Part shown: one piece after another, positions 31,004-39,305 of the stretch
How positions within the stretch are numbered: position 1 is the stretch's first letter
How the letters are laid out: every line of letters starts with the position of its first letter
From: CBDDEC01 sp965226785
Lineage (GTDB): Bacteria > Chloroflexota > Dehalococcoidia > UBA2979
DNA: 64,000 nucleotides
Reading direction: 5' to 3'
Assembly: GCA_965226785.1 (NCBI GenBank)
Contig: CBDDEC010000004.1
Span: 1,240,001-1,304,000 of the forward strand
Position numbers and translations under genes: made by a program
Notes under the pieces: generated by a model
The model's input: only the letters and a program-made list of their open reading frames with translations
What the model was told of the DNA's origin: nothing
Databases searched by the model: none

Positions 31004-31645
31004 ATGTCCTGGGTTCGCACCGTCTACCCGAAGGATGCCGAGGGCGAGATCCTCGAGGCATACCGGGAGCTGACCGGGCAGGAGCACCCTCAGGGGATGG
31101 CGCACGTCATCGCCTCCACCAGCATCCGTCCGAAGATCATGCTCGCCATGTCGAAGCTCAACGACGAGGTGAACTTCGAGAATCACAGCTCCGGCCTGAC
31201 GCGCCTGCAGCGGGAGCTGATCTCCTCGGTCGTCTCCAACATCAACGAGTGCCGCTACTGAGCGAACGCCCACGCCGAAATGGCGCTCCGTGCCGGTGGC
31301 ACGGAGACCCTGACTCAGCAGCTCAAGTCGAGCTGGCGTCGCGCCGATGTGACCAAGGCGGAGATGGCGCTGATGGAGTTCGCCGAGCTCCTGACCGTGC
31401 AGCCCTCGAACGTCCGCGAGAGTGACATCGAGCGACTCCGGGAGGTGGGCTGGACCGACGAGGACATCGTCGACATCGTCCACCAGACGGCGCTGTTCAA
31501 TTACATGAACCGTGTCGCCGATGGCCTCGGGATCGAGCTCGAGCAGTACATGGAGGTCGTCGAGACGCGCGACGGCGACGTCGTCGATGTTTCGAAGTGG
31601 GGTCACTACGCGGAGGCGGCCGAAGGGGCGGCCGGCGGCACCTAG
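31004..31645 (+). CDS. AhpD/carboxymuconolactone-decarboxylase-fold peroxidase-like protein, probable selenoprotein (CxxU)
   Basis: Two open stretches in one frame are separated only by a TGA at 31259-31261. Read as selenocysteine (U86), the product is 213 residues with a complete AhpD redox site: Glu-Leu-Ile-Ser-Ser-Val-Val, then C83-R-Y-U86-A-N-A-H90. In AhpD the order is E, C-x-x-C, H with four residues from the second Cys to His, exactly as here. Homology continues smoothly through the TGA into NAHAEMALRAGG and the C-terminal helices. The ATG at 31004 has CAGGAGG 6 bases upstream; the ATG at 31280 has no ribosome binding site, so a separate second gene is unlikely. A fitting SECIS hairpin follows the TGA. 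The CxxU site suggests a thiol peroxidase or disulfide reductase. A nonsense mutation is the alternative. Confidence 0.8.
31286..31306 (+). promoter_or_regulatory. Putative bacterial SECIS element
   Basis: CTCCGTGCC pairs perfectly over 9 bp with GGCACGGAG around the loop GGT. The first loop G (31295) is separated from the TGA by 33 bases. The bacterial SECIS model asks for a short apical loop with a G in its first two positions at roughly 16-37 bases from the UGA, so this stem fits. It lies within the coding sequence, as in known bacterial selenoprotein genes. Confidence 0.65.
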
Positions 31646-31681
31646 TCCGTACCCAGCAGCAGCGACGAAGGAGAGCAACGC

Positions 31682-32902
31682 ATGAGCCCAGCCCTGGAGG
31701 GAGTGCGCATTCTCGACATGACGCAGTACGAGGCCGGGACCTCCTGCACGCAGTACCTCGGCTGGCTGGGCGCGGACGTGGTCAAGATCGAGGCGCCGAC
31801 GGGAGACCCCGGCCGCTATACGGGGCTCGGCATGGGTCAGCTCCCCGGGGACCCGCAGTACTTCCTCAACTACAACGCCAACAAGCGCAGCGTGGTGCTG
31901 GACCTCAAGAGCGAACGCGGGCGGCAGCTGTTCTTCGACCTCGTGCCCCACTTCGACGCCTTCGTGGAGAACTACGGGCCGGGCGCCGTCGAGCGCCTCG
32001 GCATCGGCTACGAACGGCTGCGCGAGCTGAACCCGAAGATCGTGTACGGGCGGCTCAAGGGCTTCGGCCTCTCCGGGCCGTACAAGGACTACAAGTCGTT
32101 CGACTGGGTCGCGCAGGCCTCGGCCGGCACCTTCTCGACGACCGGTGAGCCGGACGGCCCGCCGACGCGGCCCGGCCCGACGATGGCGGATTCGGGCACG
32201 GGCGTGCAGATGGCGCTCGCCATCCTCGCCGCCTACATCGAGGCACAGCGCACGGGCCAGGGCCAGCTCATCGAGCTCTCGATGCAGGAGGCTGTGACGA
32301 TGTTCATGCGAACGCTCGGCCTGATGAACTGGGGCATCGAGCCGGCGCCGCGCACCGGGCTCCGGCAGGGAGGCGGCGCGACCGCGACGTACCGCTGCAA
32401 GGGCGACGGGCCGAACGACTGGGTCTTCATCATGCCCACCACCACGCGTATGTGGGATGCGTTCTGCATCGCCACCGGAATCGAGGAACTGCTGCTGGAT
32501 GAGCGCTTCGCCTCGTGGCAGAGGCGCGTCGAGTACCGCGACGAGGTGTACGAACTGATCGCGAACTGGACACGCCAGCATGACAAGCGTGACGTCATGA
32601 GGATCCTCGGAGAGGCGGGCGTGCCCTGCAGCTACGTCTTCGACACGCTCGACCTGTTCACCGACCCACACCTGACGGAGCGCGGCCTGGTGCAGGACGT
32701 CGAGCACCCGGTCAACGGCACGACGAAGCTCATGCGCATGCCTGTGTTGATGGACGGCGCGGCCGAGATCACATATCCGCCGCTCCTCGGCGAACACACG
32801 GACGAGGTGCTGCACGACCTGCTCGGACTCGACGAGGCAGAACTCACCGCGCTGCGTGACGATGGCGTGACCCACGGCGACCTGCTCGCGCCGCCGCGGT
32901 AG
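31682..32902 (+). CDS. CaiB/BaiF family (family III) CoA-transferase
   Basis: The 406-residue protein has the family III CoA-transferase start (LEGVRILDMTQYEAGTSCTQYLGWLGADVVKIE), GDPGR...NKRSVVLDLKSERG, and the later MADSGTGVQMALAILAAY and GQGQLIELSMQEA. These enzymes move CoA between acyl-CoA and a carboxylic acid in the cytoplasm, here probably to activate an organic acid for degradation. AGGAG lies 7 bases upstream of the ATG, and it is 36 bases from the AhpD-like gene, suggesting one transcript. The acyl substrate is not evident. Confidence 0.9.
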   Translation: MSPALEGVRILDMTQYEAGTSCTQYLGWLGADVVKIEAPTGDPGRYTGLGMGQLPGDPQYFLNYNANKRSVVLDLKSERGRQLFFDLVPHFDAFVENYGPGAVERLGIGYERLRELNPKIVYGRLKGFGLSGPYKDYKSFDWVAQASAGTFSTTGEPDGPPTRPGPTMADSGTGVQMALAILAAYIEAQRTGQGQLIELSMQEAVTMFMRTLGLMNWGIEPAPRTGLRQGGGATATYRCKGDGPNDWVFIMPTTTRMWDAFCIATGIEELLLDERFASWQRRVEYRDEVYELIANWTRQHDKRDVMRILGEAGVPCSYVFDTLDLFTDPHLTERGLVQDVEHPVNGTTKLMRMPVLMDGAAEITYPPLLGEHTDEVLHDLLGLDEAELTALRDDGVTHGDLLAPPR

Positions 32903-32905
32903 CCC

Positions 32906-33598
32906 TCAGCTCGCCCTGAACGACGCAGCCAGCGCCGCGAGTCGCGCCCGGGCTTCGTCTCGCATCGGAGCGAAGTGGCTCGGCGCCAGGACCTCGAAGT
33001 CAAGGCCGGCGAGGCGCTCCAGCGAGGCGGCGGCCTCGCCCCTGTCACCGAAGATCAACGGCGGCGTCAGCTCGCCTCGGCGCACCTGCAGCGCATCGGC
33101 GCTAAGCAAGACGCCCAACTCCTCGATCAGCAGCGCGACGTGCCCGTCAGTGTGCCCCGGTGCGCTCACGACTCGCATCCCACCGAGCACCGGCAGCACG
33201 TCGCCATCCTCGAGGTGCGCATCGATCTCGCTTCGTGGTTGCACGAAGCGAGAGAGCAGCCGGTGGTAGAGCGTTGTGACGACGGCCGGATCCATCATCG
33301 TGACCGGCCGCTCGCCGCGGATCACCGCCGCCTCGGTGCGATGCGCATGCCGTCTGAGGTGGCCGTGACCGTCGAACGAGGCGAGCGAGCCGACGTGGTC
33401 GAAGTGGGCGTGCGTCAGCACGATGCGATCGACGTCGGACGGATCGCGACCGAGCTCCTGGATCGCCCGCAGGATGCGCCCGCGACTCCAGCGCGGTCCC
33501 GTATCGACGATGGTGATGCCCGCGTCGAGCAGCAGGAACACGCCCGAGGTGGGAACGCCGAGCCGGTGAACGCGCGGTGCAATCTCGGTGAGGTCCAA
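32906..33598 (-). CDS. MBL-fold metallo-hydrolase
   Basis: The protein of about 230 residues has the metallo-beta-lactamase metal motif HAHFDHVG, further His in SAPGHTDGHVALL, Asp in LLSADALQV, and the last His in LAPSHFAPM, so a binuclear metal site looks complete. The group resembles glyoxalase II/lactonase-like enzymes; substrate is unknown. The TTG at 33598 with GAGGG 7 bases upstream lies just behind the fhs stop and begins the homology (LDLTEIAPRVHRL). A longer start at 33673 would overlap fhs by 59 bases. It is probably co-transcribed with fhs. Confidence 0.82.
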   Translation of the reverse strand: MDLTEIAPRVHRLGVPTSGVFLLLDAGITIVDTGPRWSRGRILRAIQELGRDPSDVDRIVLTHAHFDHVGSLASFDGHGHLRRHAHRTEAAVIRGERPVTMMDPAVVTTLYHRLLSRFVQPRSEIDAHLEDGDVLPVLGGMRVVSAPGHTDGHVALLIEELGVLLSADALQVRRGELTPPLIFGDRGEAAASLERLAGLDFEVLAPSHFAPMRDEARARLAALAASFRAS

Positions 33599-33614
33599 AG
33601 CGACGCCCTCGAGG

Positions 33615-35249
33615 CTACGTCCCGAGCAGCCCCACGACCTCGCCTGCGGCGTTGAGATCGATGTCGTAGGCATTGGGGTTGGGCGGCAGCCCAGGCAACG
33701 TCATGATGTCGCCGGCGAGGCAGATGATCTGCCGCGCGCCGGCTGCGATGCGGAATTCGGTCACGGGGAAGGTGTGACCCTCGGGCGCGCCACGTAGCCG
33801 GGGGTTAGCCGAGATCGACAGATGCGTCTTCGCGACGCAGATCGGGAACTCCCAACCATTGTCCTCGAACCGCCGCGCCGTCGTGCGTGTGCGAGGGCCC
33901 CACGAGACGTTGGCGGCCATGAACAGCTTCGTCGCCAGCGCCTCGACCTTCTTCAGGATCGGTTCCTCGTCCTTGTAGAGCAGCTCGATCGCGGCGTCGC
34001 CGCTGTCGGCCGCAGCCGCGACCACCTCGGCGAGCTCGATCATGCCAGCGCCGCCCTCGGTGTAGCCCTTCGCCTCGATGGCCGCGAGTGCGCCCGCTTC
34101 GAGGGCTGCGCGCTTCACCTCCGCGATCTCGTCGGGCGAGTCGTCGGGGAAGCGGTTGATGGCGACGACGGCGGGCAGCCCGTACCGGTTTACGATCTGG
34201 ATCGCGTGTCGCAGGTTGGCGCTGCCGTTCTGCACGGCCTCGACGTTGGGCGTGGCCATGTCGTCCGTGGCGATGCCGCCGTGCCACTTCAGCCCGCGCA
34301 CGGTCGCGACGATCACCGCCGCCGAGGGCTCGACGCCGCCCTGCCGGACCTTGATGTCCATGAATTTCTCGAACCCGAGATCAGCGCCAAAACCGGCCTC
34401 GGTGACGACATACTCGCCGGTCGCGACGGCGAGGCGGTCGGCGATGATCGAGGAGCAGCCGTGCGCGATGTTGCCGAACGGGCCGGTGTGCACCAGAGCT
34501 GGCGTGCCCTCGTTGGTCTGCACGAGGTTCGGCTCGATGGCGTCCTTGAGCAGGACCATCATCGAACCAACGGTGTTGAGCTCGCGCGCCGTGACCGGCA
34601 CGTTGTCGCCGGTCCAGCCGACCACGATGTCGCCGAGCCGCTGGCGCAAGTCGGTAAGGTCCGCCGCGAGGGCCAGGATCGCCATGATCTCGGACGCCGC
34701 GGAGATGTCGAAGCCGGTTTCGCGCAGTGGCCCGTCGATGCGCCCGCCGATGCCCGTGACCACCTGGCGCAGCGCGCGGTCCTCGGCGTCGGTCACACGC
34801 CGCCACGTGATCTGCTCACCGTTGAACCCGGCGATGTCGCCCGCACGGGCGGCGTTGTCCGCCATCGCTGCGAGGAAGTTGTGCGCAGACTCGATGGCGT
34901 GGAAGTCACCGGTGAAGTGCAGGTTGATGTCGGTGGCGGGCTGTGCCGTCGCCAACCCACCGCCGGTACCCCCGCCCTTGCGTCCAAACAGCGGGCCTAG
35001 CGAGGGCTGGCGGATGGTGAGGACGGGCCTCTTACCCAGACGTCGTAGGCCGTCGACGAGCCCGATCGAGGTCGTGGTCTTGCCCTCGCCGGCGGGCGTC
35101 GGGGTGATCGCTGTGACGACGATCAGCTTGGCCGGGTCGTCGGTCGTTGGGAACTGTGCGAGGGGCACCTTCGCCTTATCGCGGCCGTAGGGGTGTAGCT
35201 CGTCCCAAGAGAGCCCCAGATCAGAGGCTATCTCCGCGATTGCGCGCAC
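33615..35249 (-). CDS. fhs: Formate-tetrahydrofolate ligase
   Basis: The 544-residue protein matches the family closely: ATP site VVTAITPTPAGEGKTTTSIGLVDGL, RQPSLGPLFGRKGGGTGGG, IHLHFTGDFHAI-like NLHFTGDFHAIESAHN, and the C-terminal PGLPPNPNAYDIDL. It makes 10-formyl-THF from formate, THF and ATP. It could assimilate one-carbon units from demethylation (compare the sarcosine oxidase-like enzyme at 15.2 kb). The start is GTG with GGAGGGAG upstream. It is monomer-length for bacterial Fhs (about 550). Confidence 0.97.
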   Translation of the reverse strand: MRAIAEIASDLGLSWDELHPYGRDKAKVPLAQFPTTDDPAKLIVVTAITPTPAGEGKTTTSIGLVDGLRRLGKRPVLTIRQPSLGPLFGRKGGGTGGGLATAQPATDINLHFTGDFHAIESAHNFLAAMADNAARAGDIAGFNGEQITWRRVTDAEDRALRQVVTGIGGRIDGPLRETGFDISAASEIMAILALAADLTDLRQRLGDIVVGWTGDNVPVTARELNTVGSMMVLLKDAIEPNLVQTNEGTPALVHTGPFGNIAHGCSSIIADRLAVATGEYVVTEAGFGADLGFEKFMDIKVRQGGVEPSAAVIVATVRGLKWHGGIATDDMATPNVEAVQNGSANLRHAIQIVNRYGLPAVVAINRFPDDSPDEIAEVKRAALEAGALAAIEAKGYTEGGAGMIELAEVVAAAADSGDAAIELLYKDEEPILKKVEALATKLFMAANVSWGPRTRTTARRFEDNGWEFPICVAKTHLSISANPRLRGAPEGHTFPVTEFRIAAGARQIICLAGDIMTLPGLPPNPNAYDIDLNAAGEVVGLLGT

Positions 35250-35409
35250 GTGCTGCTCCCTCCGCGGGGTCGGACCGATTGCGGGCCACCCCTCGGGCGT
35301 TGCGCGCGAGTATAGCCGCGGCGCACTCTAGGATCGCGCGCCCGCGCGGGCACCGGCGCGATATCCTGAGGTCGGTTCGACCCCTGATCGCTCGGTAGAA
35401 GGGCCGCCG

Positions 35410-36567
35410 ATGCGTCTCCCTCGTCTTACGCCTCGTCCTCGAGCGCCGCTGCCCGCCATCGGCGCGATCGCGTTGGTGCTCGTCGCCTGCGCGCCCGACG
35501 ACACCCCCGGTGCAGTGCACATCCTGACGGCGGACATCGACGTCAACGGCGTGATGGAGCGCTACATCGACCGCGCGCTCGACCACGCCGAGGAGAGCGA
35601 GGCGGAGGCGGTGATTCTCCAGATCGACACGCCTGGCGGGCGCATCGATCTGATGAAAGAGATCGTCGGCCGTATCAACCAGTCGACCGTTCCGGTCGTG
35701 ACATACGTCTCGCCGAGCGGCGCTGCGGCAGCCTCCGCCGGGACCTTCATCACGATGGCCGGGCACGTTGCCGCCATGGCGCCCGCGACGACCATCGGAG
35801 CGGCTACGCCGATCACCGCAACGGGCGGGGACATCGAGGGTGCGCTCGGCCGCAAGGTCACGAACGATACCGTCGCCTTCGCGCGCGGCGTCGCTGACCT
35901 CCACGGCCGCAACGCCGACTGGGCGGAATCGGCCGTCCGCGATGCCACCTCGGCCTCCGCCAATGAGGCACTTGAGCTGGGCGTCGTCGACCTCGTTGTC
36001 GCGGACCTCGAGTCGCTCCTGATTGCGATCGAAGGCCGCGAGGTGCTCATCAACGGCGAGCTCGTGACACTCGCCGTCGTCGGCGCGCCGCGCGTGAGCA
36101 ACGGGCTCAATATCTACGAGCGCGTGCTCAACGTGTTGAGCGACCCCGTCATCATCTCGCTGCTGCTCCTCGCAGGGATCGCGGGGATCGCCATCGAGTT
36201 CTTCGCGCCCGGCACGTTCCTGCCAGGGACGGCCGGAGTGATCGCGCTGCTCGTCTCGTTCCTCGGCGTGGGCGCGCTGCTACCGGGTGAGGCGGCGGTT
36301 GCCTTCCTGCTGGTCGGCGCCGCGTTAATCGTCCTCGAGTTCTTCGTGCCGAGCGGCGGCATCCTTGGCACGGGCGGCGCGGTCGCGGTCGCGCTGGGGC
36401 TCAGCATCGTGGTCGGTCAGACCTCGACGGAGCTGTCGTTCGTACGACTGATCCAACTGACCGCGCTGGTACTCGGCAGCCTGATCGTCCTCGTCGGGGG
36501 CGGGATGCTCTTCCTCGCCAGCCGTTACATGGCGCCGACGAGCGAGTCGGGCACACGCGAGTACTGA
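35410..36567 (+). CDS. NfeD-family membrane serine protease (ClpP-class N-terminal domain)
   Basis: The 385-residue protein begins with a signal that ends in a possible lipobox (IALVLVACAPDD). Residues 40-220 form a ClpP-like protease domain: ILQIDTPGGRIDLMKEIV, SPSGAAAASAGTFITMAGH with the nucleophile Ser in AASAG, and a Lys further on in ALGRKVTND. Four membrane helices and the start of an NfeD-like region follow (about 245-370), but the soluble OB domain seems short. The family works with SPFH proteins in membrane quality control, and an SPFH gene lies just downstream, convergent rather than in an operon. GAAGGG lies 6 bases before the ATG. Confidence 0.9.
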   Translation: MRLPRLTPRPRAPLPAIGAIALVLVACAPDDTPGAVHILTADIDVNGVMERYIDRALDHAEESEAEAVILQIDTPGGRIDLMKEIVGRINQSTVPVVTYVSPSGAAAASAGTFITMAGHVAAMAPATTIGAATPITATGGDIEGALGRKVTNDTVAFARGVADLHGRNADWAESAVRDATSASANEALELGVVDLVVADLESLLIAIEGREVLINGELVTLAVVGAPRVSNGLNIYERVLNVLSDPVIISLLLLAGIAGIAIEFFAPGTFLPGTAGVIALLVSFLGVGALLPGEAAVAFLLVGAALIVLEFFVPSGGILGTGGAVAVALGLSIVVGQTSTELSFVRLIQLTALVLGSLIVLVGGGMLFLASRYMAPTSESGTREY

Positions 36568-36604
36568 AGCCACGCGGCATCAGCACTCGCGCCGGTGCCG
36601 CGCG

Positions 36605-37540
36605 CTACGTCGAGGTCTGCTCCGTAGGCGCCGAGGCCGCGCCACCACTGGCCGCACTCCCGCTGGCCGCGCTACCGCCGCCGGCGCCGTTGCCGCTGCC
36701 CAGGCTCTCGATCGCGGCGCCCATCGGACCCGCAACCTGCGCCAGGTCCATGGGGATGATCCACTTGGTCGAATCGCCTGCGCCGAGCTGCTTCATCATC
36801 TCGAGGTACTGCAGGGCCATGGTGTTGCCGTCGACGCCGGAGGCCGTCTCGTAGATCCGCTGCAGGCCGATCGAGAACCCTTCGGCGTTCAGAATTGCTG
36901 CCTCACGGCCGCCTTGTGCGCGCAGCACCTGCGACTCCTTCGAGCCTTCCGCCTCGAGGATCGCGCTCCGCTTGTTGCCCTCGGCGACGTTGATCGCCGA
37001 CTGTCGCTGGCCCTCTGACTCGGTGATCTCGGAGCGCTTCGTGCGGTCCGCTGTGAGCAAGCGCGTCATCGCGTCCTGGATGTCGTGTTGCGGAGTGATC
37101 TCGCGGATCTCGATCGCCTTCACCTCGACACCCCAGCGCACGACCTCCTCCGCCATCTTCACCTGCAGGCGCCGGTTGATCGTCTCGCGCTGCGACAGCA
37201 CCTCCTCGACGGTGATGTCGCCGATCACAGCACGTAGCGTGGTCGTGGCGAGGTTGCGTACGGCGCGAAGATAGCTCTGGACATTGATCACCGCGGCCTC
37301 GGCGTCGACCACGCGCATGTAGACCACGAAGTCGATGTCGACGAGGGCGTTGTCTTTCGTGATCGAGGATTGCGCCGGCTCGTCGAGCACGAGCTCACGC
37401 ATGTCAACTTTGACGCCTCGGTCGACAAATGGAATCAGGATTACGAGCCCAGGACCGCGAGTGCCCGTGTAGCGCCCGAGGCGGAAGATCACCGCTCGCT
37501 CGTACTGCTTCACGACGTTGATGAAGAACATGAGTCCCAC
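36605..37540 (-). CDS. SPFH/band-7 domain protein (slipin/QmcA-like)
   Basis: The 311-residue protein starts with a short membrane anchor (MFFINVVKQYERAVIFRLGRY), followed by the SPFH domain (GPGLVILIPFVDRGVKVDMRE ... ATTTLRAVIGDITVEEVLSQRE) and a long coiled-coil rich in E/A/R (about 170-235, with GxxxSxILxAEG repeats). The C-terminus is a Gly/Ala/Ser-rich tail of low complexity. Such proteins form oligomeric membrane scaffolds and partner with NfeD proteases; the NfeD gene is the convergent neighbour, 37 bases away. GTG at 37540 or ATG at 37531 may be the start. Confidence 0.92.
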   Translation of the reverse strand: MGLMFFINVVKQYERAVIFRLGRYTGTRGPGLVILIPFVDRGVKVDMRELVLDEPAQSSITKDNALVDIDFVVYMRVVDAEAAVINVQSYLRAVRNLATTTLRAVIGDITVEEVLSQRETINRRLQVKMAEEVVRWGVEVKAIEIREITPQHDIQDAMTRLLTADRTKRSEITESEGQRQSAINVAEGNKRSAILEAEGSKESQVLRAQGGREAAILNAEGFSIGLQRIYETASGVDGNTMALQYLEMMKQLGAGDSTKWIIPMDLAQVAGPMGAAIESLGSGNGAGGGSAASGSAASGGAASAPTEQTST

Positions 37541-37585
37541 CCGTTTCTATGCGCGCTCAGTATAGGGTCGTCGGCCGAGCGCTAT

Positions 37586-37616
37586 TTGCGACGCCAACGC
37601 TCCTGCCTCGTATGAT
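37586..37616 (+). promoter_or_regulatory. Possible promoter of the second thiolase-like operon
   Basis: TTGCGA (37586-37591) and TATGAT (37611-37616) are 19 bases apart, slightly longer than ideal, and point to a start about 60 bases before the ATG at 37682. Confidence 0.3.
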
Positions 37617-37681
37617 GCGCGCGGCCGTCGAGGGCTGCCCCAGCGCTGCTGCCCTCTTGACGCTGCACCGAGGAGACGTGG

Positions 37682-38890
37682 ATGACGTTTAGCGCCAGCT
37701 TCAACCCCAGCGGTGGGGCCGCGATCGTCGGGCTCGGCATGACCGAGATGACGCGTGAGTACACCTACAACGCCTCTGGGCTCGCGGCGATCGCGATCCG
37801 AAACGCCCTCGACGATGCGGGACTCGGCAAGGACGACATCGACGGGCTGCTGGTCAACGCGGGCGTCACGAACAGCGTTTCGACCGGCCTGCAGTCGTTC
37901 CTCGGCTTCCGCAACCTCAAGCTCGTCAACCACATGAACGGCCAGGGTTCGACCGCTGGCCAGATGGTGCAGTTCGCCTCCTTGGCGATCCAGGCCGGCC
38001 TCGCGAGCCACGTCATCTGCGTCTTTGCCGACGATCCGCTGAAGACCGGCATGACCGCAGGCGCGGCCTATGGCAGCGGCGGGCCGCCGAGGAGTGGCAT
38101 GGGGAGCCTACCGCTGGCGCATGGCCTCTTCGGCGGCGCCAACACGCAGTACGCGCTCGCCGCGAGGCGTCACATGGCGCTCTACGGGACGACGCACGAA
38201 CAGCTCGGTGCGGTCGCCATCAGCACCCGCGCCTGGGCGGGGATGAACCCGGCGGCGATGCAGCGTGAGCCGATGAACCTCGAGGACTATCTCAACTCAC
38301 GCTGGATCATCGAGCCGTTCCACCTCTTCGACTGCACGCTCGTCACCAACGGCGCGGTCGCGGTCGTCGTGACGGCGGCCGACCGCGCGAAGGACCTCGC
38401 CCAGCCGCCCGTGTACGTCACCGGCATGGGCCAGGGGCATCCCGGCAACCCTCGACGCGCGGGCTACGAGAACGAGGTGCACACCGGCGCCGTGCAGGCG
38501 AAGGAGACAGCGTTCGCCATGGCCGGCATCACCGTCGACGACATCGACGTGCGCGAGCTGTACGACTGCTACACGTACACCACGATGGTGACGCTCGAGG
38601 ATTACGGGTTCTGCGAGAAGGGCGAGGGCGGCGCCTTCGTCGAGGACGGCAAGCTCGGCCCCGGCGGCTCGCATCCGACGAACACCGGCGGCGGCCAGCT
38701 CTCGGGCTACTACATGTGGGGCATGACGCCCGTCTCCGAGGCCGTGATCCAGGCCCGCGGCCAGGGCGGCGAGCGCCAGGTCGAGCAGCACGACACGATC
38801 CTAGTCTCGACGCAGGGCGGCATCCTCGATCACCACGCCACCCTGATCCTCAGCCCCGACGAGACGGCCGGCACGGGAGGACGACGATGA
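37682..38890 (+). CDS. Thiolase-like protein lacking the nucleophilic Cys (second copy)
   Basis: The 402-residue protein has thiolase-fold landmarks (AAIVGLGMTEMTREY, GLLVNAGV, and C-terminal SHPTNTGGGQLSGYYMWGMTPVSEAVIQARGQGG). At the position of the active Cys it reads NHMNGQGSTAGQM, with no Cys. Like the gene at 17748 it is followed by a DUF35 gene, here overlapping by four bases (ATGA). A Ltp2-like retro-aldolase acting on acyl-CoA is the best guess. The two thiolase-like proteins differ clearly in sequence, so they probably serve different substrates rather than being recent duplicates. Confidence 0.85.
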   Translation: MTFSASFNPSGGAAIVGLGMTEMTREYTYNASGLAAIAIRNALDDAGLGKDDIDGLLVNAGVTNSVSTGLQSFLGFRNLKLVNHMNGQGSTAGQMVQFASLAIQAGLASHVICVFADDPLKTGMTAGAAYGSGGPPRSGMGSLPLAHGLFGGANTQYALAARRHMALYGTTHEQLGAVAISTRAWAGMNPAAMQREPMNLEDYLNSRWIIEPFHLFDCTLVTNGAVAVVVTAADRAKDLAQPPVYVTGMGQGHPGNPRRAGYENEVHTGAVQAKETAFAMAGITVDDIDVRELYDCYTYTTMVTLEDYGFCEKGEGGAFVEDGKLGPGGSHPTNTGGGQLSGYYMWGMTPVSEAVIQARGQGGERQVEQHDTILVSTQGGILDHHATLILSPDETAGTGGRR

Positions 38891-39303
38891 CATCCGAGGC
38901 GCCGCGCAAGCCCCTCCCGCTCCCCGACGACCAATCCGCGCCGTTCTTCGAGGGCGCGCGAGAGAACCGGCTGGTGATCCAGCGCTGCCGCGACTGCGGC
39001 ACCTACAACTGGCCGCATCGCGACATCTGCCAGGAGTGCCTCGCCGACGACCTCGAGTGGACCGAGGCCTCGGGCAAGGGCACGGTGCACTCGTTCGGCG
39101 TGATGCACCGCGTCTACCACCCGGCGTTCGCCCGCGACGTGCCGTACAACCTGACGGTCGTGGAGCTCGAAGAGGGCCCACGCGTCAACACGAACCTCGT
39201 CGGCATCGACAACGAGGCGATCGAGGTGGGGCTGAGTGTCGAGATCGCCTTCACCGAGGTGGACGACGGCGCCTACCTGCCGCTGTTCAAGCCGGCGTCC
39301 TGA
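38887..39303 (+). CDS. DUF35 (Zn-ribbon/OB-fold) partner protein (second copy)
   Basis: The 138-residue protein has FFEGARENRLVIQRCRDCGTYNWP and ICQECLADD, giving a four-Cys zinc ribbon, then an OB-fold ending in FTEVDDGAYLPLFKPAS. The ATG overlaps the thiolase-like stop by four bases, so the subunits should be made in equal amounts. The acetyltransferase-like gene follows after two bases, which completes a three-gene operon. Confidence 0.88.
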   Translation: MTSEAPRKPLPLPDDQSAPFFEGARENRLVIQRCRDCGTYNWPHRDICQECLADDLEWTEASGKGTVHSFGVMHRVYHPAFARDVPYNLTVVELEEGPRVNTNLVGIDNEAIEVGLSVEIAFTEVDDGAYLPLFKPAS

Positions 39304-39305
39304 CG

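Noticed and set aside
30440..32875. Antisense open frame of 811 codons
   Set aside because: It runs opposite to the AhpD-like, phosphotransferase and CaiB genes, which have strong family motifs; long antisense frames are expected at this GC content.
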